DNA of 64,000 nucleotides from Kordia sp. (GCF_022447245.1 NZ_JAKVBC010000001.1:1-64000), one strand, 5' to 3'; shown: positions 27,288 through 37,043, counted from the stretch's first letter. Made by a program: numbers and translations. Notes: generated by a model not told the origin, from the sequence alone.

Positions 27288-28301
27288 ATGATATTAGTCA
27301 CTGGAGGAACTGGATTGGTTGGTGCGCATTTATTGGCACATTTAGCACAAACGGAAACGCGTATTCGTGCCATTTATAGAACGTCTGAAAAACTAGAAAC
27401 TGTCAAAACTGTTTTTGGGTATTATTTTGACGATGTTCCTTATTTTTATGATAAGATTGAATGGCATCAAGCAGATGTGACCGATGTTCCTTCCTTAGAA
27501 AATGTATTTCCAGATATTACCTACGTATATCATGTAGCGGCTTTGATTTCGTTTGATCCGAAATTGTTCGAAAAACTCCGTAAAGTCAATATCGAAGGTA
27601 CTGCTAATATTGTGAATTTATCGATTGCACATGGCGTAAAAAAAATCTGTTTTGTAAGCTCTATTGCTGCGATTGGTGAAAATACAGATCCTACTATTCC
27701 AATTACAGAGGAAACACACTGGAATGCTGAAGCTGATAATAGTGTATATGCAATTTCCAAATACGGCTCTGAAATGGAAGTTTGGCGTGGTTCGCAAGAA
27801 GATTTAGACATGGTGATTGTGAATCCCGGAATTATTTTGGGTGCAGGATTTTGGCGTGGTGGCGGAAGTGGTTCCTTGTTCCGAAAAATTGACAAAGGAT
27901 TAAAATATTATACTAAAGGAATTTTAGGCTATGTTGATGTGATAGATGTCGTTTCTGCCATGGTTCAATTGATGAATAGTGATATTAAAAACGAACGCTT
28001 TATTCTAGTTGCCGAAAATTGGAGTTTTGAAAAATTCTCAAATCTCACCGCAAAAACATTGAATGTGCAAGCTCCAAAAAAAGAAGCTAGTTCATTTTTA
28101 CTGGGAATTGCTTGGCGTATGGATTGGTGGCGACAGTTTTTTACAGGAAAACACAGAAGATTGACGCGTTTGATGGCTAAATCAATTCAATCACAAACAC
28201 TTTATGATAGTAGTAAAATTCAAAAAGCATTAGATTTTTCGTTTACACCTGTAGAAGAAACTATTGCACGTGTATGTAAGCGCTATAAAAATAATGTATA
28301 A
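27288..28301 (+). CDS. NAD-dependent epimerase/dehydratase-family (extended SDR) protein
   Basis: 337 residues. Rossmann motif TGGTGLVG at the N-terminus, catalytic pattern S...YAISKYGSE (Y-x3-K) in the middle, and extended-SDR features such as NPGIILG. It reduces or epimerises a nucleotide sugar or a related ketone/alcohol; the substrate is not readable. The ATG at 27288 directly precedes the Rossmann strand; the longer frame from 27222 would start on the tyrS start codon. A small membrane protein gene overlaps its 3' end. Confidence 0.85.
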   Translation: MILVTGGTGLVGAHLLAHLAQTETRIRAIYRTSEKLETVKTVFGYYFDDVPYFYDKIEWHQADVTDVPSLENVFPDITYVYHVAALISFDPKLFEKLRKVNIEGTANIVNLSIAHGVKKICFVSSIAAIGENTDPTIPITEETHWNAEADNSVYAISKYGSEMEVWRGSQEDLDMVIVNPGIILGAGFWRGGGSGSLFRKIDKGLKYYTKGILGYVDVIDVVSAMVQLMNSDIKNERFILVAENWSFEKFSNLTAKTLNVQAPKKEASSFLLGIAWRMDWWRQFFTGKHRRLTRLMAKSIQSQTLYDSSKIQKALDFSFTPVEETIARVCKRYKNNV

Positions 28302-28869
28302 AATGAGATTTTTTAGTGACTTTGTACAGTATGTAAAGCCTTCGATACTTCCAATACTAATTGTGTCAGCACTTATTTTTTTGGATTGGCATATAATGAC
28401 GCCACATATAAAGCAGAAATACTTGTTTATTGACACAGTGAATTTCGAGTACGATTATTGGAAATACTTTTTTATAAGCGCAGGAATTATGTATGCCACA
28501 TTTCTGATTGGTCTTCTATTTGTTAAAAATAAAAAAAGTCTCATTGCGAGTGGTTTTTTAGCAATCTTCCCTGCAATATTTTCAGCTTTCATTTTAGATA
28601 GTTTTGTTGAAAAAACAGTATTATGTGCAAATACTTACTATACTTCAGAGATCATTCAAAAAGAATATAAAATTGAAAGTGACAATACTCAAAAAAAGCT
28701 ACATGCAATTAATGGAGAATACGTTATTTTTAATAAAAGAGAAATATCCATTATTGATGATATCCGTAAAGAAAAAAATCTACCATCAATTTACGATCTA
28801 AAAAACGGAGACACTATCCTCGTAGAGTTTCACAAAGGCTATTTGGACACTAAATATTTCAAACAATAA
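28294..28869 (+). CDS. hypothetical membrane protein, about 191 aa
   Basis: The protein has three hydrophobic segments in its first 110 residues and a hydrophilic C-terminal domain (about 115-191) rich in Lys, Ile and Asn. I do not recognise it. Starts at 28294 (8-bp overlap with the epimerase gene) or 28303 (one base after its stop) are both plausible, and either implies translational coupling to the epimerase. No catalytic motif is visible. Confidence 0.6.
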   Translation: MYKMRFFSDFVQYVKPSILPILIVSALIFLDWHIMTPHIKQKYLFIDTVNFEYDYWKYFFISAGIMYATFLIGLLFVKNKKSLIASGFLAIFPAIFSAFILDSFVEKTVLCANTYYTSEIIQKEYKIESDNTQKKLHAINGEYVIFNKREISIIDDIRKEKNLPSIYDLKNGDTILVEFHKGYLDTKYFKQ

Positions 28870-28873
28870 ATTA

Positions 28874-29341
28874 CTATCCATCATTTGAAGCATCTCCAAA
28901 CTCCGTTTTTGGTTTTGCTTTTGTTAGAGAATCATTCTTTTTCTTGCGTGCTAATTTTTTCGATTTCTGAACAGAATCTCTACGTTTTTGTTCAGCTTCC
29001 AACTCGTCGCCTACTTTTTTTCGTTCTTTAGTTAGCCTAGCCGGAACTATTCCATAAATTTCATTGTATAAAGCTGGATTGGCAGCATAATAATTATTAC
29101 TTGACAAAAACTGTGTGCTATCTGTATCATGTTTTTTGTACAAATAAGTATCTAAATGCATATATCCATCTTCCAATTTCTTTTTATTGACTCCTTTTAT
29201 CGAATTAATCAAGGATATATCATATAAAATTGCTGCCATTCGCTCTTTAGACAGCAAATTATCAGGCTTTGGCACAGCTTCTTCATTACAAGAAACTATT
29301 GTCAACAGTACAGTTAGTAAGCAAATTATATATTTTTTCAT
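28874..29341 (-). CDS. DUF4296 lipoprotein
   Basis: A 155-residue lipoprotein with a signal peptide ending at a lipobox cysteine (TIVSC, about C18). The mature domain (LLSKERMAAILYDISLINSIKG) is the DUF4296 pattern known in Bacteroidetes, followed by a highly charged Lys/Arg tail. Function is unknown. Its ATG overlaps the end of pyrC by 4 bp, so it is the last gene of a GT2 - pyrC - DUF4296 operon, an arrangement I recall as common in Flavobacteriaceae. Confidence 0.82.
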   Translation of the reverse strand: MKKYIICLLTVLLTIVSCNEEAVPKPDNLLSKERMAAILYDISLINSIKGVNKKKLEDGYMHLDTYLYKKHDTDSTQFLSSNNYYAANPALYNEIYGIVPARLTKERKKVGDELEAEQKRRDSVQKSKKLARKKKNDSLTKAKPKTEFGDASNDG

Positions 29342-30672
29342 CTGTTAAATTCTAATTGTTTTCCATGACGTTTTTCAGAAAACGTTCCTTCATGATACGC
29401 CAAGTTACCATTTAAAAATGTGTGCGTAACGACACTATCTAGCGTGACTCCTTCAAATGGCGACCAACCACATTTGTACAATACGTTGTCTCTAGAAACC
29501 GTGTATGATTTTTCTAAATCTACTACAACCAAATCAGCATAATAGCCTTCTTTGATAAAACCTCTTTCTTTTACTTGGAACAATCGTGCTGGATTGTGGC
29601 ACATTTTCTGTACAATTTTCTCCAAAGAAATTTTTCCTTGTTTGTGTGCTTGAATCATAGCGTTTAACGCATGTTGCACTAACGGTCCGCCCGAAGGAGC
29701 ACTTGTGTATGGATTGTCCTTTTCTTCTAAAGTATGAGGAGCATGATCGGTTGCAATAACGTCAATACGATCGTCCAATAAAGCTTCCCACAATTGATCT
29801 CTGTCATTTGCAGTTTTCACCGCAGGATTCCATTTGATATGTGTTCCTTTTCGTTTATAGTCTTCATCCGAAAACCATAAATGATGAATACATACTTCGG
29901 CAGTAATTTTCTTTTTTTCTAACGGAATGGAATTGTCAAACAAATTGGTTTCTTTTCCTGTTGATAAGTGAAATACATGCAAACGCGCACCTGTTTTCTT
30001 TGCCAATTCAATCGCTCTTGAAGAAGATAAATAACATGCTTCTTCACTTCTAATGATCGGATGATACTCAATTGGAATATCATCTCCATATTTCTCTTTG
30101 TATTCTGCTAAATTCTTTCGGATGGTTCCTTCATCTTCACAATGCACAGAAATCACCATATCGGTACTTGAAAATATTTTTTCTAAAACTGCTGCATCAT
30201 CTACCAACATATTTCCTGTAGACGAACCTAAAAATAGTTTTAATCCAGCTACTTGTGTTGGATCAACTTTTAAGATTTCATCTAAGTTGTCATTTGTTCC
30301 TCCAAACATAAATGAATAGTTGGCAAACGAAGTTTTTTTTGCAATGTCTAATTTCTCTTGAAGCTTTTCAACAGTAGTTGTTTGTGGTTTTGTATTTGGC
30401 ATTTCCACAAAAGAAGTAATTCCACCTGCAATGGCTGCTCGTGATTCTGTACCAATATTTGCTTTATGCGTTAATCCTGGTTCTCTAAAATGCACCTGAT
30501 CGTCAATTACGCCTGGGAAAATATGCTTTCCAGTAATATCAATCACTTCATCAGCCTCTTCGGTGAGGTTGACTCCAATTTTAGCAATTCGTTCCCCTTC
30601 AATTAAAATATCAGCCGTTTTTACTTCGACTTCACTAACTAGTTGTGCGTTTTTTAGTAGTATTTTATGCAT
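29338..30672 (-). CDS. pyrC: dihydroorotase (Bacteroidetes type)
   Basis: 444 residues of the amidohydrolase superfamily; it cyclises carbamoyl-aspartate to dihydroorotate in pyrimidine synthesis. Seen: metal-site strand VIDDQVHFREPG (55-66), the probable carbamylated lysine K145 in GLKLFLGSS, HCED (metal histidine), HVFHLSTG and the catalytic aspartate region IATDHAPH. The first DxHxH histidine is glutamine (Q59), which I recall as a feature of the Bacteroidetes branch. It overlaps the upstream glycosyltransferase gene by 8 bp. Confidence 0.88.
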   Translation of the reverse strand: MHKILLKNAQLVSEVEVKTADILIEGERIAKIGVNLTEEADEVIDITGKHIFPGVIDDQVHFREPGLTHKANIGTESRAAIAGGITSFVEMPNTKPQTTTVEKLQEKLDIAKKTSFANYSFMFGGTNDNLDEILKVDPTQVAGLKLFLGSSTGNMLVDDAAVLEKIFSSTDMVISVHCEDEGTIRKNLAEYKEKYGDDIPIEYHPIIRSEEACYLSSSRAIELAKKTGARLHVFHLSTGKETNLFDNSIPLEKKKITAEVCIHHLWFSDEDYKRKGTHIKWNPAVKTANDRDQLWEALLDDRIDVIATDHAPHTLEEKDNPYTSAPSGGPLVQHALNAMIQAHKQGKISLEKIVQKMCHNPARLFQVKERGFIKEGYYADLVVVDLEKSYTVSRDNVLYKCGWSPFEGVTLDSVVTHTFLNGNLAYHEGTFSEKRHGKQLEFNR

Positions 30673-31402
30673 TGCGTTTTGTTTTAGTAAACATACTTCG
30701 AATTTTCATTTTTATAATTCCGAAAAAGGCTTCTGAGAATATAGAGCTATCCATTTTAGATTCTCCCTTGGTTCTATCGGTAAAAATAACTGAAACTTCT
30801 TTGATATTGAAACCGAGTTTCCAAGCTTTGAACTTTAATTCAATTTGAAATGCATATCCGACAAATCGGATATTCTCCAAACCAATGGTTTCGAGCACTT
30901 TTCTATGATAACAGACAAATCCTGCCGTAGTATCATGAATGCGAATTCCTGTAATAAAGCGTACGTACTTTGAGGCAAAATATGACATTAGCACACGATT
31001 CATTGGCCAATTGACTACATTTACACCTTTTACATAACGTGAACCAATAGCAACATCTGCGTCTTCTTCTTGACAAGCAGCCAATAAGCGAACTAAATCT
31101 TTTGGATTATGTGAAAAGTCAGCATCCATTTCAAAAATATATTCATAAGCGCGTGCTAAAGCCCATCGAAAACCATAAATGTAAGCAGTACCCAAGCCTG
31201 TTTTAGCTTCTCTGACTTCTAAAAATAATTGTGTTGGATATTTTTCTTGAAGTTCACTAACTTTTTTGTGAGTTCCGTCAGGAGAATTGTCGTCTACAAT
31301 CAACACATGAAAAGTCCTTTCTTGAGCAAAAACTGCTTCAATAATCGCTTCTATATTATCAATTTCGTTATACGTTGGTATGACTACAATTGCGTCTGAC
31401 AT
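30665..31402 (-). CDS. polyprenol monophosphomannose synthase-like glycosyltransferase (GT2)
   Basis: A 245-residue GT2 enzyme similar to dolichol/polyprenol-phosphate mannose synthases. Seen: VVIPTYNE at the N-terminus, VDDNSPDGT, the DxD-type MDADFSHNP, and KVRSM-like basic C-terminus without membrane spans. It likely transfers mannose (or another hexose) from a nucleotide sugar to polyprenol phosphate for envelope glycosylation. First gene of the operon with pyrC and DUF4296. Confidence 0.87.
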   Translation of the reverse strand: MSDAIVVIPTYNEIDNIEAIIEAVFAQERTFHVLIVDDNSPDGTHKKVSELQEKYPTQLFLEVREAKTGLGTAYIYGFRWALARAYEYIFEMDADFSHNPKDLVRLLAACQEEDADVAIGSRYVKGVNVVNWPMNRVLMSYFASKYVRFITGIRIHDTTAGFVCYHRKVLETIGLENIRFVGYAFQIELKFKAWKLGFNIKEVSVIFTDRTKGESKMDSSIFSEAFFGIIKMKIRSMFTKTKRNA

Positions 31403-31675
31403 TTTCTAAAATTAGGCTAATACCAAATAAACTTTAAAATAACCGATAAATTTGTTTCTAATTCCTTTATATTTTCAATATGAAACAGAACCGTAACTAG
31501 GGCTATGCTTATATTTTCTATTTCATCTAAAGAAACTATAATTCAAATTTTGCATCAATCATTTTAAAGCTTATTGAGCATGACAAAAGTACACAAATTA
31601 TAAGTTCTGCAACTGTCTATAGTATTTTGTCCTAAATTTTTATGTATTATTTAACATACTTGCTAATTTTACCAA

Positions 31676-32335
31676 ATGTTATCTACCGTAGTAAGAAGTG
31701 TAATTTCGAAAGATTGGCTCACATTGTTATTTGTAACGACTTTGTGTTTGCTAGTTATAACACGTTTTGTTTTTCGGAAAAAGTTTGCACTGTTTTTTAC
31801 GTTTCTCTTTTCGAATAAATATCAAACCCAAGTAGAATCGAAGCAAGAAAACATTATCAACGGATTTACCTCTTTGTTATTTTGTGTGCAAGTCATTTCG
31901 TTTTCTATTTTTGGATACATTGCGGTTACTTTTTTCCGTCCGTATTTGATTGATGCGCCATTTTTATTCGTGAAAATTATCTCGTTTATGATGTTTTTCA
32001 TCATGATTAGATACATTTTGGAAAAAATTATGGCAGTTATTTTAGATATCGAAGTGTATATTAACGCTTATAATTTTCACAAAATTAACGCTCGAAACCT
32101 ATTTGGTTTATTATTGATTCCCATCAATTTAGTCCTTGTTTACTACGATTATAAGAATAAGATTATATTTTTCTCAGTAATTTTTATATTTTTCTCCTAT
32201 AACCTCATCGTATTATTTCTTCTACTGAAGAATTATCAAAAATTGATAATCAACAAGTTGTTTTATTTTATTTTGTATCTTTGCGCACTTGAAATTGCCC
32301 CTTATTTAGTTATCTATAAATTATTAATTGAATAA
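31676..32335 (+). CDS. DUF4271 integral membrane protein
   Basis: A 219-residue protein with about six hydrophobic segments and short polar loops, matching the DUF4271 family of Bacteroidetes. Function is unknown. It is followed 21 bp later by hemD, a neighbourhood conserved in Flavobacteriaceae. A promoter for hemD lies inside its 3' end. The 273 bp upstream to the GT2 gene show no gene. Confidence 0.8.
   Translation: MLSTVVRSVISKDWLTLLFVTTLCLLVITRFVFRKKFALFFTFLFSNKYQTQVESKQENIINGFTSLLFCVQVISFSIFGYIAVTFFRPYLIDAPFLFVKIISFMMFFIMIRYILEKIMAVILDIEVYINAYNFHKINARNLFGLLLIPINLVLVYYDYKNKIIFFSVIFIFFSYNLIVLFLLLKNYQKLIINKLFYFILYLCALEIAPYLVIYKLLIE
32276..32283 (+). promoter_or_regulatory. -7 promoter box (TATCTTTG) inside DUF4271, for hemD
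   Basis: TATCTTTG lies within the last codons of the DUF4271 gene, 73 bp before the hemD ATG, suggesting hemD can be transcribed separately. Confidence 0.45.
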
Positions 32336-32356
32336 CGCGACATAAAACATAGGTTT

Positions 32357-33103
32357 ATGAAAGTAAAAACCATTTTAGTTTCTCAACCGGAACCAAAAAT
32401 TGAGAACTCACCTTACTCAAGGCTTATTGATAAGCAAAAGGTAAAAATTGATTTTAGACCGTTCATACACGTTGAAGGTGTAAGCGCAAGAGATGTGCGT
32501 CACCAAAAAATAGATTTGACAAAGTTCACAGCTATCATTTTAACGAGTAGAAACGCCGTCGATCACTTTTTTAGAGTAGCAGAAGAAATGCGCTTCAAAG
32601 TGCCTGATACCATGAAGTATTTCTGTCAATCAGAAGCTGTAGCATACTATTTACAGAAGTATGTAGTTTACAGAAAACGTAAAATTTATGTAGGTAAGCG
32701 TACCTTCCAAGAATTATCTCCGCTTATCAAGAAATACAAAGATGAAACATTTTTGTTACCGTCTTCAGATGCGTTGAAACGTGCAGTTCCAGAGACTTTA
32801 AATTCTTTAAATATTACATGGGAACGTGGAATTTTTTACAAAACTGTAGTTAGTGACCTTTCAGACTTACGCGATGTGTATTATGACATTTTAGTGTTCT
32901 TTAGCCCATCAGGAATTAAGTCCTTATTGGCAAACTTCCCAGACTTTGAACAAAATGACACACGTATTGCTGTATTTGGTAATTCAACCATTAAAGCAAC
33001 TACAGAAGCAGGTTTACGAGTAGATATTAAAGCACCAACTCCTGAAACACCATCAATGACAATGGCATTGGCAAAATACATTGACGAAGTGAATAAGAAA
33101 TAA
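32357..33103 (+). CDS. hemD: uroporphyrinogen-III synthase
   Basis: A 248-residue HemD-family protein that cyclises and flips hydroxymethylbilane to uroporphyrinogen III in haem synthesis. Seen: TAIILTSRNAVDHFF in the first domain and DILVFFSPSGIKSLLANFP with IAVFGNSTIKAT in the second, both typical of HemD. The family is poorly conserved, but length and these strings fit. A terminator follows. Confidence 0.87.
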   Translation: MKVKTILVSQPEPKIENSPYSRLIDKQKVKIDFRPFIHVEGVSARDVRHQKIDLTKFTAIILTSRNAVDHFFRVAEEMRFKVPDTMKYFCQSEAVAYYLQKYVVYRKRKIYVGKRTFQELSPLIKKYKDETFLLPSSDALKRAVPETLNSLNITWERGIFYKTVVSDLSDLRDVYYDILVFFSPSGIKSLLANFPDFEQNDTRIAVFGNSTIKATTEAGLRVDIKAPTPETPSMTMALAKYIDEVNKK

Positions 33104-33123
33104 TTACTTTATACAACAATTAA

Positions 33124-33156
33124 AAAAGCGTTTATCCATTTTAGATAAACGCTTTT
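33124..33156. terminator. bidirectional terminator between hemD and pckA
   Basis: AAAAGCGTTTATC and GATAAACGCTTTT form a 13-bp stem; A-run and T-run flanks serve both convergent genes. Confidence 0.85.
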
Positions 33157-33200
33157 ATGTTTTTTGGTTGGTTACAGTATTTTAAACTGATTGTTTCTTA

Positions 33201-34817
33201 TTAAAATCCATATCGTTGTGGTCCTCCTCTACGGATTTCTTCACTAGCATACGATTCAAACTTTTTAAAGTTTTCTCTAAATGCATTTGTTAGCTTAAAT
33301 GCTGTTTCGTAATATTTTTGATCATCATTCCAAGTTGCTCTTGGACTCAATATAGAATCTGGCACACCAGGACATTTTCTTGGCTGCGCTACTCCAAAAA
33401 CAGAATGTATATGATAATCTTCATACGTGTAGTCACCTAGGGCTCCATCTAAAACAGCGGCAATCATTGCTCTAGTGTATTTTAAAGCCATTCTTTTCCC
33501 TACACCATATTGACCACCAGACCATCCAGTGTTTACAAGCCAAACATTTACACCAGCTTCTTTCATTTTTGCACTTAACATTTCAGCATAAGCTGTTGGA
33601 TGTAATGGCATAAATGGTGCTCCAAAACATGCTGAGAAACTTGGCACAGGTTCTGTTACCCCTGCTTCAGTTCCTGCAACTTTGGCTGTATATCCAGAAA
33701 TAAAGTGATATGCTGCTTGACTAGGCGTAAGCTTTGAGATTGGAGGCAATACTCCAAAAGCATCAGCCGTTAAGAAAAATATATTCTTAGGATTTTTCCC
33801 AATAGAAGGCACCTGAATATTATTTATATGATGAATAGGATAGCTTACACGTGTATTTTGCGTAATAGAGGTATCTTTAAAATCAACGTTTCCATTGTCA
33901 TCCATGATAACGTTTTCAAGAATTGCTCCTTTTTTAATCGCGCCATAAATATCTGGTTCTTTTTCCTCGCTTAAGTCGATCACTTTTGCATAACAACCAC
34001 CTTCAAAATTGAAGACTGTGTTTTCGTTTGTCCATCCGTGTTCATCATCACCAATTAACTTACGATCTGGATCTGCTGATAAGGTAGTTTTTCCTGTTCC
34101 TGATAGTCCGAAGAAAATAGCTGTATCACCATCTTTACCAACATTGGCACTACAGTGCATTGGCAAAGTGTTTTTAAATACTGGAAGAATAAAGTTCAAT
34201 GCAGAGAAAATTCCTTTTTTGATTTCACCTGTATATCCTGTTCCACCAATAAGTGCAATTTTCTTTTCAAAGTTTAAGATTGCAAAGTTATGCTGGCGTG
34301 TTCCATCGACTGCTGGATCTGCCATAAAGCCTGGCGCATTTACAATAAGCCATTCTTCTTTAAAATCTACAAGTTCTGCTTCTGTTGGACGCAAAAACAT
34401 GTTGTGTGCAAACATATTGCTCCAAGGATACTCATTTACGACACGAATATTTAGTTTGTAATTTTCATCAGCACAAGCATAGGCATCACGCACATATACT
34501 TCCTTTTCAGATAAATACGCAACTACTTTATCGTATAGTTTATCAAAAGCAGCTGGCTCAAAAGGAATATTGATGTCTCCCCACCAAATTTTATCTTCTG
34601 TGATGCTGTCTTTCACAATAAATCGGTCCTTAGGGGATCTTCCTGTAAACTCTCCTGTATTTACTGAGATAGCTCCAAAAGAAGTTTCAATTCCCTGTCC
34701 CTTTTGGATTGTTGCATCATGAAGCTGACCTGAGGAAAGTTGGTAGTGTGCTTTCGCATCTTTGATTCCGTATTGATTTAACGAAATCGTTTTCGTTGAG
34801 AAGGTGTTATTCGTCAT
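33201..34817 (-). CDS. pckA: phosphoenolpyruvate carboxykinase (ATP)
   Basis: 538 residues, the normal size of the ATP-dependent enzyme, which converts oxaloacetate to PEP for gluconeogenesis. Seen: P-loop GLSGTGKTTLSAD, the substrate region EFTGRSPKDRF, the metal-binding DDEHGW and the adenine-site region near the C-terminus (NTRVSYPI, TGWSGG). A TACTTTTG -7 box lies 35 bp before the ATG. It is a single-gene unit. Confidence 0.96.
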   Translation of the reverse strand: MTNNTFSTKTISLNQYGIKDAKAHYQLSSGQLHDATIQKGQGIETSFGAISVNTGEFTGRSPKDRFIVKDSITEDKIWWGDINIPFEPAAFDKLYDKVVAYLSEKEVYVRDAYACADENYKLNIRVVNEYPWSNMFAHNMFLRPTEAELVDFKEEWLIVNAPGFMADPAVDGTRQHNFAILNFEKKIALIGGTGYTGEIKKGIFSALNFILPVFKNTLPMHCSANVGKDGDTAIFFGLSGTGKTTLSADPDRKLIGDDEHGWTNENTVFNFEGGCYAKVIDLSEEKEPDIYGAIKKGAILENVIMDDNGNVDFKDTSITQNTRVSYPIHHINNIQVPSIGKNPKNIFFLTADAFGVLPPISKLTPSQAAYHFISGYTAKVAGTEAGVTEPVPSFSACFGAPFMPLHPTAYAEMLSAKMKEAGVNVWLVNTGWSGGQYGVGKRMALKYTRAMIAAVLDGALGDYTYEDYHIHSVFGVAQPRKCPGVPDSILSPRATWNDDQKYYETAFKLTNAFRENFKKFESYASEEIRRGGPQRYGF

Positions 34818-34851
34818 AACTTTTAACTCTTGTTGTGTTTTGTGTAAAGAG

Positions 34852-34859
34852 CAAAAGTA
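34852..34859 (-). promoter_or_regulatory. -7 promoter box (TACTTTTG) of pckA
   Basis: TACTTTTG on the minus strand matches TAnnTTTG, 34 bp before the pckA ATG. Confidence 0.5.
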
Positions 34860-34946
34860 TAAATATTTTTATAGATATCGTATTTTCAAACGATTTAATC
34901 TACTTTAATTAAAAAAAGTATTTGCTTTTCTTAAAATTCTGCATTT

Positions 34947-35345
34947 TCAATTGATTTTCTCAGTTTTAAGTTTGATAAAATTAATAATCAGTGCTATCCA
35001 TCCAATTATTAATAAAGTTCCTCCTATTGGTGTAATAAAACCTACTGAAGAAATATCTATCGAAGTCACATCTTTCGATGCTAATAGATAAATAGAACCT
35101 GAAAAAAGTACAATTCCCCACAAAACAAATACATAGATCAATCGTTGCATTTTAGGTGTGATAAACCCAGAAATTCCAACAATCAATAATAAAAGAGCAT
35201 GATACATTTGGTAACGAACACCTGTTTCAAAAGAATGAAGTTGATCTGCACTTAGTACTTTTTTGAGTCCATGTGCCGCAAAAGCGCCCAGTATAACAGC
35301 CAAACATCCAAGAATTGCACCTGTAATCAATATTTTTTTTCTCAT
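34947..35345 (-). CDS. DUF423 membrane protein
   Basis: A 132-residue protein with four membrane segments and the DUF423 start (GAILGCLAVILGAFAAHGLKK) seen at residues 9-29, here in two parts: GCLAVILGAFAAHGLKK is diagnostic. Function is unknown (YwdK/YgdD-type small membrane protein). It diverges from the saccharopine-dehydrogenase-like gene. Confidence 0.85.
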   Translation of the reverse strand: MRKKILITGAILGCLAVILGAFAAHGLKKVLSADQLHSFETGVRYQMYHALLLLIVGISGFITPKMQRLIYVFVLWGIVLFSGSIYLLASKDVTSIDISSVGFITPIGGTLLIIGWIALIINFIKLKTEKIN

Positions 35346-35394
35346 AAAATCACGAAGTTATTTTTATAAATGTAACAATTTGCTACATTAGTGT

Positions 35395-35402
35395 TATATT
35401 TG
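35395..35402 (+). promoter_or_regulatory. -7 promoter box (TATATTTG)
   Basis: TATATTTG lies 32 bp before the ATG at 35435 and matches TAnnTTTG. Confidence 0.5.
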
Positions 35403-35434
35403 TCATTTTACAAAATTACGCAACAAAACCCACT

Positions 35435-36799
35435 ATGCGAAACATTTTAATTATTGGTGCAGGAAAATCTGCTTCGTACCTTATTAAATATTTTTTAGAT
35501 AAAAGTCATAATGAAAACTTACATATTACTGTTGGAGATATCAACATTAAGAATGCACAAAAATTGGTTGGAGACCACGAAAACGCTTCTGCCATTTTAC
35601 TAGACGTCTTTAATGCCGAAAGTCGAAAAGCAGCTATCGAGAAAGCTTCTATTGTAATTTCGATGCTTCCTGCGCGCTTTCATATTGAAGTCGCAAAAGA
35701 TTGTGTGCATTTTGGTAAAAATATGGTTACAGCATCCTATATCAGCAAAGAAATGCAAGCCTTGGATGAAGCTGTAAAAGAAAAAGGATTGGTGTTTATG
35801 AACGAGATTGGTGTAGATCCAGGAATTGACCACATGAGCGCCATGGAAGTGATTGATCGTATTCGCGACAATGGCGGAAAAATGATTTTGTTTGAGTCGT
35901 TTACAGGTGGATTGGTTGCTCCAGAAAGTGACACAAACCTGTGGAACTACAAGTTTACATGGAATCCAAGAAATGTGGTACTGGCCGGACAAGGCGGAAC
36001 TGCTAAGTTTATTCAAGAAGGAACATACAAGTATATTCCGTACAACCGATTGTTCCGTAGAACAGAATTTTTGAGTGTAGAAGGCTATGGAAAGTTTGAA
36101 GCTTATGCAAATCGTGATTCTTTGAAATACAGAAGCGTATATGGTTTGGATGACATTTTGACTTTGTACCGTGGAACGATTAGAAGAGTTGGATTTTCTA
36201 GAGCCTGGCAAATGTTTGTCATTTTAGGAATGACTGACGATAGCTACACTATTGAAAACTCTGCTGATATGAGCTACCGCGATTTCGTAAATTCATTTTT
36301 ACCTTATAGCCCAACAGACTCTGTTGAGCTGAAAATGCGCCACAATTTAAAGATCGATCAAGATGATACGCTTTGGGAGAAGTTATTAGAACTCGATCTT
36401 TTCAATCCAACTAAAAAAGTAGGTTTAGAGAATGCTACTCCTGCGCAAATTCTACAAAAAATATTAATGGATAGCTGGACATTGGCTCCCGATGATAAAG
36501 ATATGATTGTGATGTATCACAAGTTTGGCTATGAAAAAGATGGCAAGAAGCATCAAATTGACTCCAAGATGGTGATTTTAGGGGAAGATCAAACATATAC
36601 AGCAATGGCTAAAACCGTAGGATTGCCTGTGGCTATAGCTGCTTTAAAGATTTTGAACGAAGAAATCACAACACCAGGTGTACAATTGCCTATTACAAAG
36701 GAAGTATATACGCCAATCTTAAAAGAATTGGAAGATTACGGAGTATTGTTTAAAGAAGAAGAAGTTCCGTATTTTGGGTATAATCATGATAATGTGTAG
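35435..36799 (+). CDS. saccharopine dehydrogenase-like oxidoreductase
   Basis: 454 residues with an N-terminal Rossmann motif (ILIIGAGKSASYLIKYF) and the saccharopine-dehydrogenase C-terminal domain (NEIGVDPGIDHMSAMEVID). The family includes the glutamate-forming saccharopine reductase (Lys9) and carboxynorspermidine-type enzymes; the exact substrate is uncertain, with lysine catabolism most likely. An Lrp/AsnC regulator gene follows 244 bp later, which fits amino-acid metabolism. Confidence 0.82.
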   Translation: MRNILIIGAGKSASYLIKYFLDKSHNENLHITVGDINIKNAQKLVGDHENASAILLDVFNAESRKAAIEKASIVISMLPARFHIEVAKDCVHFGKNMVTASYISKEMQALDEAVKEKGLVFMNEIGVDPGIDHMSAMEVIDRIRDNGGKMILFESFTGGLVAPESDTNLWNYKFTWNPRNVVLAGQGGTAKFIQEGTYKYIPYNRLFRRTEFLSVEGYGKFEAYANRDSLKYRSVYGLDDILTLYRGTIRRVGFSRAWQMFVILGMTDDSYTIENSADMSYRDFVNSFLPYSPTDSVELKMRHNLKIDQDDTLWEKLLELDLFNPTKKVGLENATPAQILQKILMDSWTLAPDDKDMIVMYHKFGYEKDGKKHQIDSKMVILGEDQTYTAMAKTVGLPVAIAALKILNEEITTPGVQLPITKEVYTPILKELEDYGVLFKEEEVPYFGYNHDNV

Positions 36800-36852
36800 A
36801 AACATTTTCAAAGTACTTCTTGATACTATTTTTCTTCACTTCCTTTTAAAAA

Positions 36853-36867
36853 ATCACTCGAAGTGAC
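36853..36867. repeat. second copy of the CACTCGAAGTGA palindrome
   Basis: TCACT-CGA-AGTGA sits in the 244-bp gap before the Lrp gene. The core matches the terminator-like palindrome at 6143 but here lacks a T-run. Confidence 0.35.
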
Positions 36868-37043
36868 CTCAGGAATTTTGTATTAAGAGCTACTTTCTCA
36901 CAAATACCTCGTTATTTTTATAAAACTTCAATTATAAAGTAAATGTGTTGGAAAAATATCAGATTCACTTAAAAAATTAGCAAGCGATTTAGATTTAAAA
37001 CAAAAACCCGTATTTTAGATTTTCATTTGAAAAACAGCTGTTT

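Noticed and set aside
34009-34461. A 150-codon plus-strand open frame
   Set aside because: Antisense to the P-loop region of pckA; composition reflects the reverse complement of coding sequence.
35600-36211. A 203-codon minus-strand open frame
   Set aside because: It lies within the saccharopine-dehydrogenase-like gene, whose motifs are intact, and has no recognisable domain.
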